This document shows positions 51,050 through 59,900 of a stretch of 64,000 nt of DNA, piece after piece. The position numbers and the translations under genes are program-made. Source of the DNA: 66-474 sp035281745 (GTDB lineage: Bacteria; Pseudomonadota; Gammaproteobacteria; Xanthomonadales; Rhodanobacteraceae); the NCBI GenBank assembly GCA_035281745.1, contig DATEDI010000036.1:1-64000 (forward strand), written 5' to 3'. Below the pieces are notes generated by a model. The model was not told where the DNA came from. It saw only the letters and a list, made by a program, of their open reading frames with translations, and made no database searches. Position 1 is the stretch's first letter, and each line of letters opens with the position of its first letter.

Positions 51050-52117
51050 CTAGGCCGTGATGACGCGCGGTTCCGGTTCCAGTTCGACACCGAATCGTTC
51101 GCGCACGCCGCTGCGCACGCGTTGCGCGAGTGCCCACAACTGCTCGCCCGTGGCGCTGCCATGGTTCACCAGCACCAACGCGTGACGGTTCGAAATGCCG
51201 GCATCACCTTCGCGCAAGCCTTTGAAACCCGAGGCTTCAATCAACCATGCGGCAGACAGTTTCGAGGTTTCGTTCGGGGCCGGCCAGCATGGCAACTGCG
51301 GGTGTTCGACACGCAGGGCCGCGGCTTGCGGGCCGGGCACAAGGGGGTTCTTGAAGAAGCTGCCGGCGTTGCCGATCACGGCCGGGTCGGGCAGCTTGCG
51401 GGTGCGCAAGGCCATTACCGCGTCGGCCACGTGGATGGGGGCTGGATGTTCAATGCCCATGCGTCGGAGTTCGTCCTGCACGCCGGAATATTCGATGCGC
51501 GGCGACCATTCGCGCGGCAGGCGCAGCGTGACCGCGGTGATCAACCAGCGATCGGGGTGGCGCTTGAAGATCGAATCGCGATAACCGAATTCGCAATCGG
51601 CTTTCGGGAATACCGCATGGTGGTGTTGTTGCAGATCCCAGGCTTCGACCGATTCGATGAATTCGCCGACCTCGACGCCGTACGCCCCGATGTTCTGCAT
51701 CGGCGCCGCGCCCACGCTGCCCGGAATCAGGATCAGGTTTTCGAGTCCTGCGTGACCGTGCGCCAGCGTCCAGCGCACCAGGCTGTCCCAGTGTTCGCCA
51801 GCGGCCACGCGGATGCGCGCCCTATCGTCGCCATCGTCCAGGACTTCGACACCGCGGGTTTGCATGGTGACCACGGCGCCGTGGAAGTCGCCGGTGAACA
51901 GCACGTTCGAGCCTTCGCCCAGCAGCAGCATCGGCATATCGCGCAGGGCCGCTTGACCCAGCAAATCGGGGATTGCCGCTGCATCATGGATGTCCGCCAA
52001 CCACGTCGCGCGCGCATTCACGCGCAATGTGTTGCGGTCGCGCAGCGATGCGTTTGGCGTGAGCGTGAAGCCGATGGAAGGAAAATCGGCGTTGTTGCTG
52101 TCGGTCCCGTTCAGCAC
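51050..52117 (-). CDS. murB: UDP-N-acetylenolpyruvoylglucosamine reductase MurB
   Basis: A 355-residue flavoenzyme that reduces the enolpyruvyl group to form UDP-N-acetylmuramate in peptidoglycan synthesis. FAD-binding segments are LLLGEGSNVLF and LENLILIPGSVGAAPMQNIGAYG. Catalytic elements are EFGYRDSIFK, the active serine in GNAGSFFKNP, and LIEASGFKG. The long C-terminal part places it in the type I MurB class, like the E. coli enzyme. It is followed on the same strand by no close gene. Confidence 0.94.
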   Translation of the reverse strand: MLNGTDSNNADFPSIGFTLTPNASLRDRNTLRVNARATWLADIHDAAAIPDLLGQAALRDMPMLLLGEGSNVLFTGDFHGAVVTMQTRGVEVLDDGDDRARIRVAAGEHWDSLVRWTLAHGHAGLENLILIPGSVGAAPMQNIGAYGVEVGEFIESVEAWDLQQHHHAVFPKADCEFGYRDSIFKRHPDRWLITAVTLRLPREWSPRIEYSGVQDELRRMGIEHPAPIHVADAVMALRTRKLPDPAVIGNAGSFFKNPLVPGPQAAALRVEHPQLPCWPAPNETSKLSAAWLIEASGFKGLREGDAGISNRHALVLVNHGSATGEQLWALAQRVRSGVRERFGVELEPEPRVITA

Positions 52118-52175
52118 GGCTGCGAGCCTTTGGAATGGCGGGCGATGCGGCCCCGGGTTGCTTCTCGCTGTCGTG

Positions 52176-53207
52176 TCATGTCTCGGCCTGTTGCCGGCGG
52201 ATTTCCTCGACGCACTCCGTGAGCAGCCACGGTCCGCGGTAGATCAGTCCCGAATAGATCTGCACCAGCTTGGCGCCGGCCGCGAGCTTGTCGGCCGCAT
52301 CGCTGCCGGTGAGCACGCCACCCACGCCGACCAGCGGAATCGCATCGCCAAGGCGTCGCGCCATGCCGCGCAGGATTTCGGTCGAGGGCTCGAACAACGG
52401 CTTGCCCGACAGTCCGCCGGTTTCGCTGGCATGCGCGCTGCCTGCGACCCCGGTGCGATCGATGGTGGTATTGGTGCAGATCAAGCCATCGATGCCCGAG
52501 CCCGTCAATACCGCCGCCATCGCGTCCATCTGTGCATCATCCAGGTCGGGTGCGATCTTGAGCAGGATCGGTTTGCGTGCGCCGTGTCGGATCGCAAGTT
52601 TCTCGCGCGCATCCATCAAGCTTGCGATCAGACGCCGCAAGGAGTCGCCTTGCTGCAGGTCGCGCAAGCCCGGCGTGTTCGGCGAGGACACATTGACCGT
52701 GACATAGCTCGCCAACGGGTACACGCGTTCCAGGCAGGCGAGGTAGTCGTCGGCCGCGTGTTCGTTGGGCGTGTCCTTGTTCTTGCCGATGTTGATGCCC
52801 AGCACGCCGCGCCAGAGCGACCCTTCGACGTTGCGAACCAGCGCTTCCACGCCGTCGTTGTTGAATCCCATCCGGTTGATCAGGGCTTCGTGTTCCGGCA
52901 ACCGGAACAGGCGGGGCCTGGGATTGCCCGCTTGCGGGCGCGGCGTCACGGTGCCGATTTCGATGAAACCGAAGCCCAGCGCGCCGAGGGCATCGAGGTG
53001 TTCGCCGTTCTTGTCCAGCCCGGCCGCAAGCCCGACCGGATTCGGAAAGTCGATGCCGAACGCGCGCACCGGCAAATCGGCGGGCGGCGGTTGCGCCACC
53101 CAGCGCATCAGCTTGCTGCGCTGCGCGACGCCCAGTGCATACAGCGTCAGACGGTGCGCCGATTCGGCTTCCAGCGAGAACAGCAGGGGACGCAACGTGA
53201 TGTACAT
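52176..53207 (-). CDS. pyrD: Dihydroorotate dehydrogenase (quinone), class 2
   Basis: A 343-residue membrane-associated flavoenzyme of pyrimidine biosynthesis. The N-terminal amphipathic extension LRPLLFSLEAESAHRL is the quinone-binding region. VGLAAGLDKNGEHLDALGALGFGFIEIGTVTP, the catalytic serine in VNVSSPNTPGLRDLQ, NTTIDR and the VGVGGVLTGSDAADKLAAGAKLVQIYSGLIYRGP phosphate loop are all present. ATG 53207 lies 4 bases after the stop of the DUF4190 gene, so the two form an operon. Confidence 0.95.
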   Translation of the reverse strand: MYITLRPLLFSLEAESAHRLTLYALGVAQRSKLMRWVAQPPPADLPVRAFGIDFPNPVGLAAGLDKNGEHLDALGALGFGFIEIGTVTPRPQAGNPRPRLFRLPEHEALINRMGFNNDGVEALVRNVEGSLWRGVLGINIGKNKDTPNEHAADDYLACLERVYPLASYVTVNVSSPNTPGLRDLQQGDSLRRLIASLMDAREKLAIRHGARKPILLKIAPDLDDAQMDAMAAVLTGSGIDGLICTNTTIDRTGVAGSAHASETGGLSGKPLFEPSTEILRGMARRLGDAIPLVGVGGVLTGSDAADKLAAGAKLVQIYSGLIYRGPWLLTECVEEIRRQQAET

Positions 53208-53211
53208 CGGG

Positions 53212-53496
53212 TCAGTGGAATCCGTTGAGGGCAATCGCGCCGAACAGGATCAAGACTGCACCGCACAGCAGCGCCAGCATGAAGCCGAGCTGCAGCCAGC
53301 CGAGAATCAATCCCGCCAGCGCCATGCCGTCGCCTTCGACGCTGCCGGGCGGCGCGCGCCGGATTTCGGAGCGCGCGGAGTGACCGCAGACGACCGCGAT
53401 CAGCGCCCCGAGACCCGGAAGACACACGTACGCCAGCACGCCGAACACCAGGCTCACCACGGCCAGCGAATTGGTACGCGGGTAGACGGTGTTCAT
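53212..53496 (-). CDS. DUF4190 small membrane protein
   Basis: A 94-residue protein of the DUF4190 type: helix 1 is SLAVVSLVFGVLAYVCLPGLGALIAVVCGH, the loop SARSEIRRAPPGSVEGDGMALAGLILGW is the conserved motif, and helix 2 is LGFMLALLCGAVLILFGAIAL. Function unknown. It directly precedes pyrD with a 4-base gap. Confidence 0.82.
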   Translation of the reverse strand: MNTVYPRTNSLAVVSLVFGVLAYVCLPGLGALIAVVCGHSARSEIRRAPPGSVEGDGMALAGLILGWLQLGFMLALLCGAVLILFGAIALNGFH

Positions 53497-53566
53497 GGCC
53501 GAAACGCTTCCGGTTTCATCAGCTCATGATCGCACACCATCGGTGTGCGTTTTCCACCGGGCGTCC

Positions 53567-54334
53567 TCAAAAACGCAGCGACTGGCCGCCATCCACCGTC
53601 ATGATCTGACCGGTGATCCAGCCGGCGAAGGGCGAGGCAAGGAACAATGCGAGGTGGGCGACTTCTTCCGGCGTGCCGAAGCGACCGAACGGAATCGTGC
53701 CGAGCACCTTTTGATACTGTTCCGGCTTGTCGTGCTTGACGCGATCCCACACGCCATCGGGAAACTCGATGGAGCCCGGCGCGATCGCGTTGACGCGGAT
53801 GCGGTGCTCGGCCAACGCCAGTGCCTGCGTGCGGGTGTAATGGTTAAGCGCGGCCTTCATCGCGGCGTAGGGCGGCCCCATGGTGCGCGGCCGGAACGAG
53901 CCGATCGAACTGGTGTGCAGGATGCACGCGCGTTGCGATTGCTTGAGGTGCGGCACAGCGAATCGCGACGCGCGTACCGCCGCCATCAGGTCGACGTTGA
54001 AGTCGACGAACCAGGATTCGTCGTCTTCGCGGAAGCCGTAGCCGGTGGCGTTGTTCACCAACACGTCCATGCCGCCCATCGCTTGCGCGGCGCCCGCGGT
54101 CCAGCGTTCGATTTGTTCCACCTGCGACAGATCGCAGGTATGGGTGTGCAACTGGCTTGCATGCGAACCGGCATCCTTCGTCAGCGCATCCAATCCGTTT
54201 CGCCCACGCGCGCACACCGACACCTGCGCGCCGCCCTCGAGAAATCCCAGCGCAATCGCGCGGCCGATGCCCTTGCTGCCGCCGGCAACGGCGACGCGGT
54301 ACCCGTTGAAGTCGAATGGCGTCGATGCACTCAT
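53567..54334 (-). CDS. Short-chain dehydrogenase/reductase
   Basis: A 255-residue classical SDR. The cofactor motif is VAVAGGSKGIGRAIALG (residues 14-30), the NNAG-like motif is NNATGYG, and the catalytic triad is Ser143 (SSIGS), Tyr156 and Lys160 (YAAMK). The C-terminal TVDGGQSLRF is the usual end. Arg43 after the second strand suggests NADPH preference. Substrate unknown. It stands alone between pyrD and the ALDH7 gene. Confidence 0.9.
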   Translation of the reverse strand: MSASTPFDFNGYRVAVAGGSKGIGRAIALGFLEGGAQVSVCARGRNGLDALTKDAGSHASQLHTHTCDLSQVEQIERWTAGAAQAMGGMDVLVNNATGYGFREDDESWFVDFNVDLMAAVRASRFAVPHLKQSQRACILHTSSIGSFRPRTMGPPYAAMKAALNHYTRTQALALAEHRIRVNAIAPGSIEFPDGVWDRVKHDKPEQYQKVLGTIPFGRFGTPEEVAHLALFLASPFAGWITGQIMTVDGGQSLRF

Positions 54335-54383
54335 GCGGCGTGTTCCTGCAGTGTGGCAATAGGCATGCGCCCCCACTTCTACC

Positions 54384-54473
54384 TGTGTCATTCCGGGCGG
54401 CACGAGGCCGCCACATCTCGACCTATCGTCATTCCGGACGCGCCGAAGCCGCGAACGGCCCCGGAATGACGAG
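54384..54473. repeat. TCATTCCGG / CCGGAATGA repeats
   Basis: TGTCATTCCGGGCGGC, GAGGCCGCC, then CGTCATTCCGGACGCG to CCCCGGAATGACGAG form two units of the family seen at 29930-30275 and 36635-36800. Confidence 0.65.
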
Positions 54474-54507
54474 GCGGCTGGTTACGCTGTCCCTGGTCCC
54501 CGCCCCG

Positions 54508-56040
54508 TCACAAATCGAACTTGATGCCTTGGGCCAATGGCAACGCGTCCGACCAGTTGATGGTATTGGTCTGGCGGCGCATGTAGGCCTTCCATGCGTC
54601 GGAACCCGATTCGCGTCCGCCGCCGGTTTCCTTCTCGCCACCGAACGCGCCGCCGATTTCGGCACCCGAGGTGCCGATGTTGACGTTGGCGATGCCGCAG
54701 TCGGAACCCGAGCCGGACAGGTATTGTTCGGCGGCCTTCAGGTTTTGCGTGAAGATCGCCGAGGACAGACCCTGCGGCACGTCGTTCTGCATGCGGATCG
54801 CGTCGTCCAGTGTCTTGAACGGCATCACGTAGAGGATCGGCGCGAAGGTTTCGGTCTGCACGATTTCGTCGGAGGACTGCACGCCGGCGATGATGGTCGG
54901 TTCCACGAAGTTGCCTTGGCGTTCCAGCACCGAGCCGCCGCTGACGACGCGCGCGCCGCTGGCTTTCGCGGTCTTCACCGCGTTCGCGAACTGATCGACC
55001 GCGGCCTTGCTGTTCAGCGGACCCATCAATGTTTCCGGCTTCGTCGGATCGCCGATCTTCTTCTCGACCTGCTGGTACGCGTGGCGCAGTTTGCCCAGCA
55101 CATCGTCGACAATCGACTCGTGCACGAACAGGCGGCGTGTGGAGGTGCAGCGCTGGCCCGCGGTGCCGACCGCGCCGAATACGATGGCCGGGATCGCGAG
55201 ACCCAGGTCGGCCGAGCGGTCGAGGATGATCGCGTTGTTGCCGCCGAGTTCCAGCAGCGAGCGGCCCATGCGCGCGGCCACGCGTTCGCCGACCATGCGG
55301 CCGACCTTGGTGGAACCGGTGAAGCTGATCAGCGGGATGCGCTTGTCGTCCACGAACTTCTGCGCGAGTTCGCTGCCGGCGTCGTTGAAGAGGTAGAAGA
55401 TTTCCGGGAAGCCGCCGGCTTTCAGTACTTCGTTGCAGATGCGGACGGAAGCGATCGCCGAAAGCGGCGTCTTGGGCGAGGGCTTCCAGATGCATACGTT
55501 GCCGCACACCGCGGCGACGAACGCATTCCAGCTCCACACCGCGACCGGGAAGTTGAACGCGCTGATGATGCCGACGAGGCCCAGCGGATGCCATTGCTCA
55601 TACATCCGGTGGCCCGGGCGCTCGGAATGCATCGACAGGCCGTACAACATGCGCGACTGGCCGACCGCGAAGTCGGCAATGTCGATCATTTCCTGCACTT
55701 CGCCATCGCCTTCCGGCTTGATCTTGCCCATTTCCAATGCAACCAGTGAACCGAGCGCGTCCTTGTGTTCGCGGAGTGCCTGCGCGCACAGGCGGACCGC
55801 TTCACCCCGTTTGGGCGCCGGGATCGTGCGCCATTCCGCGAACGCCTTCTGCGCGTTGCGCACCATGGTTTCGTAATCCGTGTCGCTGGTCGCATACACC
55901 TTCGCCAGCGGCTCGTTGGTGGCAGGATTCAGCGGCTCCAGCGCACCGGCGTCGGTGGTTTTCGACCACTCGTGGTTGCCGAGGAAGGTGCCGGAATTGG
56001 TGTCGGCGAGGCCGAGCGCGGAAAGGATGGGGTGGGTCAT
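54508..56040 (-). CDS. amaB: ALDH7-type aldehyde dehydrogenase (aminoadipate semialdehyde type)
   Basis: A 510-residue aldehyde dehydrogenase of the antiquitin/ALDH7 family, expected to oxidise alpha-aminoadipate semialdehyde (piperideine-6-carboxylate) to aminoadipate with NAD. Key parts are the cofactor site AFNFPVAVWSWN, FTGSTKVG, the general base in LLELGGNNAII, the nucleophile in TAGQRCTSTRRLF, and GGAFGGEKETGGGRESGSDAWKAYMRRQTNTINW at the end. ATG 56040 has CAGGAGC upstream. With gcdH it supports lysine catabolism in this organism. The gene symbol is by family similarity. Confidence 0.85.
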   Translation of the reverse strand: MTHPILSALGLADTNSGTFLGNHEWSKTTDAGALEPLNPATNEPLAKVYATSDTDYETMVRNAQKAFAEWRTIPAPKRGEAVRLCAQALREHKDALGSLVALEMGKIKPEGDGEVQEMIDIADFAVGQSRMLYGLSMHSERPGHRMYEQWHPLGLVGIISAFNFPVAVWSWNAFVAAVCGNVCIWKPSPKTPLSAIASVRICNEVLKAGGFPEIFYLFNDAGSELAQKFVDDKRIPLISFTGSTKVGRMVGERVAARMGRSLLELGGNNAIILDRSADLGLAIPAIVFGAVGTAGQRCTSTRRLFVHESIVDDVLGKLRHAYQQVEKKIGDPTKPETLMGPLNSKAAVDQFANAVKTAKASGARVVSGGSVLERQGNFVEPTIIAGVQSSDEIVQTETFAPILYVMPFKTLDDAIRMQNDVPQGLSSAIFTQNLKAAEQYLSGSGSDCGIANVNIGTSGAEIGGAFGGEKETGGGRESGSDAWKAYMRRQTNTINWSDALPLAQGIKFDL

Positions 56041-56168
56041 GCAAGCTCCTGTGTCCACTGCACGTGCAGCGCGTGAAATCAATCGGATATTGTAGCAGCG
56101 CGCGAAAAGACGGACTCGCTTGGCAAGCGTTGACAGGAGGCCAGCGAATTCGCGCACGCTCGTCGAAA

Positions 56169-56245
56169 TGGCGACCCCGGCCCGATTCGAACGGGCGACC
56201 TTCCCCTTAGGAGGGGGACGCTCTATCCAGCTGAGCTACGGGGCC
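56169..56245 (-). tRNA. tRNA-Arg (anticodon CCU)
   Basis: A 77-base cloverleaf read on the minus strand. The acceptor arm GGCCCCG pairs with CGGGGTC, the D arm is GCTC-AGCTGGATA-GAGC, and the anticodon arm is TCCCC-CTCCTAA-GGGGA with anticodon CCT. The T arm contains GTTCGAATC, and the terminal CCA is encoded. It decodes AGG. A partial copy of its 5' half lies about 130 bases away. Confidence 0.95.
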
Positions 56246-56360
56246 AGATTGTGGTTTTTGCACGAGCCATCCATGGCGCAATCGTCCGCTCGTCATCCAT
56301 GGCTCGCCGGTTTCGTTCGCACGAGCGTCCACCGGACGCTCGCAATCGCTCCAGAAACCA

Positions 56361-56391
56361 CCAGCTGAGCTACGACGGGGCCAGATTGTGG
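56361..56391 (-). repeat. Partial duplication of the tRNA-Arg 5' end and flank
   Basis: CCAGCTGAGCTACGACGGGG and then CCAGATTGTGG repeats 56227-56254, the tRNA acceptor/D-arm side plus nine flanking bases, with a three-base insertion. The duplicated segment is too short to be a tRNA. The sequence between the two copies, 56255-56360, has no gene. Confidence 0.8.
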
Positions 56392-56532
56392 CACGCTTGC
56401 GTTCGCCCGCGGAAAGCCGCGGCGCGGGCTTGGCGAACGATTTTCGCATGATTGCCGCGTTCGCGCCGCATACACGTTTTGCATGCCAGCATGCGCCATC
56501 GTGGTTTCGCCGGCACGGCAAAGGAAGTCTGG

Positions 56533-57612
56533 ATGGGGCGACATATCCTGTATGGCGTCTACCACTGGGGTCTCGGACACGCGACGCGCAGCCTTGGATT
56601 GATTCGCGCACTGCTGGACCGCGGCGATCACGTGATCGTGATGATCCAGCCGGGCCCCGGCATGCGCTTGCTGCAGTCGGAACTGGGCGACGCCTGCGAG
56701 TATTTTCCGTTCCGCGATACGCCCGCGCCTTTCAGCCGCTACCCCGCCGTGTTTTACTTGCGCATGACGGCGTCGATGCCGTGGGTGCTGGCGGGCTTCC
56801 GCCGCGAACATCGGATGACCGAAGCGCTGGTGGCGCAACGGCATCTCGACTGCGTGGTTTCGGACAGCCGTTTCGGGGTATGGTCGCGTGCGGTGCCGAG
56901 TTACTGCATTCTGCATTCGATCCATCAGGTCGTGCCGTTCTTCAGCGGGTTCACGCAATGGGTCGCGGAATGGGGACAGCGCAATTTGTTGCGCGGGTTC
57001 ACCCGGATATTGATACCGGACGTTGCGGAAAACGGCGGCTTGTCGGGCTGGCTGGGCCACGATCCGGAATTCGACTGGGGCGACGGTCGACTGGTGTACA
57101 TCGGGCCGTTGTCCAGCGTCCAGCCCATGGACTTGGAGCAGGATATCGACGTGTTCTTTTCCGTGTCCGGCATCGAACCGCAACGTGGCCTGCTGGAGGA
57201 CCTGGTGCTGGAAGCGTTGCCGAAGCTGTCGGGCCGCATCGTGGTGACGTTGGGCAAACCGGGCGACGGCGACGGTGCGCGCGAGGTCGACGGTGCCACC
57301 GTGTATGACTATCTCAACCGCGAGCGCCAAGCCGAAATGCTCAACCGCGCGAAGCTGGTGATGACGCGTTCGGGCTATACCACGTTGATGGAACTGGCGG
57401 CGCTGGGTCGCAAGGCGCTGTTCGTGGCGACGCCCGGACAAAGCGAGCAGGAATACCTGGCGCGCTTTCATCGCGACAAAGGGCATGTGTGGTCGGAGGA
57501 GCAAAAGCATCTGGATTTGCCGCGCGACATCGAGCACGCACGCGCGGCGGCCGGCATTCCCCGCATGGACGCGGCGGCGTCAGTCGGGCGCTTCCTTGCC
57601 GCGATCGCCTGA
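56533..57612 (+). CDS. Glycosyltransferase, MurG/GT28-like
   Basis: A 359-residue GT-B glycosyltransferase related to MurG/UGT-type enzymes. The N-terminal YHWGLGHATRSLGLIRALLDRGD is the acceptor-side glycine loop of this class. IVVTLGKPGD, RAKLVMTRSGYTTLMELAALGRKALFVATPGQSEQEYLAR is the nucleotide-sugar-binding half. It has no transmembrane helix. ATG 56533 follows AAGGA with a seven-base spacer. The gene converges on the UPF0104-type gene and overlaps it by 33 bases. Together with the neighbouring acyltransferase and HpnB this suggests a glycolipid product, which is inference. Confidence 0.85.
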   Translation: MGRHILYGVYHWGLGHATRSLGLIRALLDRGDHVIVMIQPGPGMRLLQSELGDACEYFPFRDTPAPFSRYPAVFYLRMTASMPWVLAGFRREHRMTEALVAQRHLDCVVSDSRFGVWSRAVPSYCILHSIHQVVPFFSGFTQWVAEWGQRNLLRGFTRILIPDVAENGGLSGWLGHDPEFDWGDGRLVYIGPLSSVQPMDLEQDIDVFFSVSGIEPQRGLLEDLVLEALPKLSGRIVVTLGKPGDGDGAREVDGATVYDYLNRERQAEMLNRAKLVMTRSGYTTLMELAALGRKALFVATPGQSEQEYLARFHRDKGHVWSEEQKHLDLPRDIEHARAAAGIPRMDAAASVGRFLAAIA

Positions 57613-58599
57613 TTCTTCCCGGTCCTTGCGCTTGTTGGACTTGGTCGGCATTTCCCGCCAGGTGGCGCCCACGATCGGCAGGCACAGCAGCCAGATCGAA
57701 CCGGTCCACACGATCCGGAACCCCAGCATCATCGCCAGCCCATCGGTGTAGCCGATGCCCCACGCGCGCGCGATCACCATGCCGAGCAGGTCGACCGTGC
57801 CGATCTGGCTGATCAGTCCAGCGCCGATCAGGATGACCGCCAGCGAAAACATGTAGATGGTGGTGGCATCGAGATAGCTGAGATGCTGTACGTGCATGCC
57901 ACGTCCCACCTGCCAGAACGCGGTGGCGAGCGCACCAAGGTAGATGGCCGCCAGTACCAGGCTCACCGCGATGGTGTGGGGCGTGCACAATTTGCGCAGC
58001 CCGTCCAGCAATTCGATGGCGCCTTTCGCGATCTTCTTCACCCATTCGCGATGGAAGCGGTCCGGCAACTTGCGTGCCTTGTCTTCGAACAGCAGCGCCG
58101 CCGCGACCGCCGAGGCGAACACCACCAGCAGCGCCACCGAAATCCACCGCACCTCGCTCCAGCCGGGTATCGCGATGACCGCGAGAAACAGGAACACCGT
58201 TGCGATCTCGACCAGCAACATCATCACCGTCGCGGCCGAGCTGCGGCCGACATGTACGCGCCGCGAAGCCGACAACACCCAGTTCTGGGAAAATAGCCCC
58301 AGCGGCAGCGTCACCGTGAGTTCGCCGACCGCGAAGGCAAGCCAGAACGGCCGAGGCGGAATGCACACGTCGATTCTTCGCAGCATCAAGCGCAGTTGCA
58401 CGGCCTTGCACCCGAGGTAGACCGCCGCGCTGCCAATCGAGATGCCCAGCACGCGCAGCGGCAGGTCCCGCAGGCGTGCCACCACTTTGCCGAGATCGCC
58501 GAGACTGAACGCGAACACCAGCAGCGCCGCGGCCAACAGCACCGGCAGGATCACTTGTGGTTTCAGGACGGCGCGCGCATGCGTGAAGATCTTCAGCAT
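57580..58599 (-). CDS. UPF0104/LPG-synthase-TM-like membrane protein
   Basis: A 339-residue integral membrane protein with about eight helices, of the lysylphosphatidylglycerol synthase TM/UPF0104 type that includes flippases and hopanoid-associated proteins. Visible segments are VILPVLLAAALLVFAFSLGDLGKVVARLRD, VGELTVTLPLGLFSQNWVLSASRRVHVGRSSAATVMMLLVEI and IYMFSLAVILIGAGLISQIGTVDLLGMVIARAWGIGYTDG. The Arg/Lys-rich tail is cytoplasmic. It overlaps the end of the acyltransferase gene by 7 bases. Transport or flipping of a lipid is inferred. Confidence 0.8.
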   Translation of the reverse strand: MLKIFTHARAVLKPQVILPVLLAAALLVFAFSLGDLGKVVARLRDLPLRVLGISIGSAAVYLGCKAVQLRLMLRRIDVCIPPRPFWLAFAVGELTVTLPLGLFSQNWVLSASRRVHVGRSSAATVMMLLVEIATVFLFLAVIAIPGWSEVRWISVALLVVFASAVAAALLFEDKARKLPDRFHREWVKKIAKGAIELLDGLRKLCTPHTIAVSLVLAAIYLGALATAFWQVGRGMHVQHLSYLDATTIYMFSLAVILIGAGLISQIGTVDLLGMVIARAWGIGYTDGLAMMLGFRIVWTGSIWLLCLPIVGATWREMPTKSNKRKDREESGDRGKEAPD

Positions 58600-59900
58600 G
58601 GCAACACCCGATCGACGTCGGGCAGGAGGTCGGCGAGGCTGTTGTCTAGATAGCGCACGACGGCGGCCGGGGTGCGCCAGCCGGGCTCCGTGTCTTGCGG
58701 GACGGTGTTGCGGAATCGGCCTCGGCAGGTGCATGCCACCAGCCGTTTGCGCTGGAGCCAGTGCAAGCGTTCGGACGCGAGTTGATGGATGTCGGCGCGC
58801 GCAAACAGCGGGTCCGGCGAGGCACCGCGTTCGTACAGTTTCGAGACGCCATGGTTCAGCCAGTGCCCCAGGTCGCGCGCGGTGAAAACCTGCGGGCCGT
58901 GCGACAGGAAGCGCGCGAGCAGGTAGCTCGGCGTGATCGGCACGTTGTCCAGGATCGCGCGTCGCAATGTCGCATCGAACGCGCGTCGATCGAGCGAGGT
59001 GTCGGCGCGAAACCGCTCGCCGATGCGGATCACGACACGTGACCGCCCCGGCGCGAGCGTGTCGTAGCCGATCGCCATCGGTTGTATCCACGGCGGGGCA
59101 CGCGTGGCGCGGACGAGCCGGAAGAAACCCGCACGGATGCGCCCGAAATGACCGTCCGTCGAGATGGTTCCCTCCGGAGAAAAATACACGCAGCAACCGT
59201 GATCGATGCGGTTCGCAAAATGCGCGAGTTGCGCATCCACCACCGCGCGGAACGCCGGCAGCAATTTCCGGAACGCGGGAAGCGAAAGTCGCCGCAGGCC
59301 CCACCATGATTCCAGTGGCAGATCGCGACGCGCGAGCGCCGATTGCACCGAGCAACCGCCGGCAGTGAGCGACATCTCGCGCCGGCCCCGCGCATTCAGC
59401 AGCGCGAAGCAATCATCGTCACTGCAGCCTTCCTCGCACAGTGCGAGCAGCGTTTCACCGAGCGTGAACTCGCGCACCCGCCGCATCGGTTCGGTGCGTC
59501 CCAGGGGAAAGAACCATGCCAGGGAAATGCGGCCCATCAGCGCCGACAGAGGCGCCGGCCAATCGACCGTCAGGCGTGACAGGATGCCGGGCCGGAACAG
59601 GTCCTCGCGCGTGGCATAGAACGGCGGCGTGCCTTCGAAGCGCAACCCGCGCCGCCGCGCCAGCACGATGCCGAGCATCGGGCCGTCCACGTCGCGCTGG
59701 TGGTTGGACGCGATCAGCGAACCCGGCGCGAGTTCGAAATGCGCAGGTGCAACGATCTCGCGGTCGTAGCCCGTCCGAATCCACAGATCGAAGCCCATCT
59801 GCAGCAGCCAGTTGCCGACGGGATGAGCGCCGATCGCCGCATCGGGCAAGCGGGTCCAGGGTCCGCGCGTGGTCATGGCTGGCGCCGCACGCTGCTGCAT
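58593..59900 (-). CDS. PlsC-like phospholipid/glycerol acyltransferase
   Basis: A 435-residue protein whose central part carries the acyltransferase signature: NHQRDVDGP at about residues 66-74 (H-x4-D-like block I), YATREDLFRPG, and YFSPEGTISTDGHFGRI (block III F-P-E-G-T). Long N- and C-terminal extensions without recognised domains flank it, and a DWQ-like helical tail with Cys residues is at the end. It probably acylates a glycerol or sugar lipid. Its start codon abuts the hpnB stop, so the locus is one operon. Confidence 0.8.
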   Translation of the reverse strand: MQQRAAPAMTTRGPWTRLPDAAIGAHPVGNWLLQMGFDLWIRTGYDREIVAPAHFELAPGSLIASNHQRDVDGPMLGIVLARRRGLRFEGTPPFYATREDLFRPGILSRLTVDWPAPLSALMGRISLAWFFPLGRTEPMRRVREFTLGETLLALCEEGCSDDDCFALLNARGRREMSLTAGGCSVQSALARRDLPLESWWGLRRLSLPAFRKLLPAFRAVVDAQLAHFANRIDHGCCVYFSPEGTISTDGHFGRIRAGFFRLVRATRAPPWIQPMAIGYDTLAPGRSRVVIRIGERFRADTSLDRRAFDATLRRAILDNVPITPSYLLARFLSHGPQVFTARDLGHWLNHGVSKLYERGASPDPLFARADIHQLASERLHWLQRKRLVACTCRGRFRNTVPQDTEPGWRTPAAVVRYLDNSLADLLPDVDRVLPC

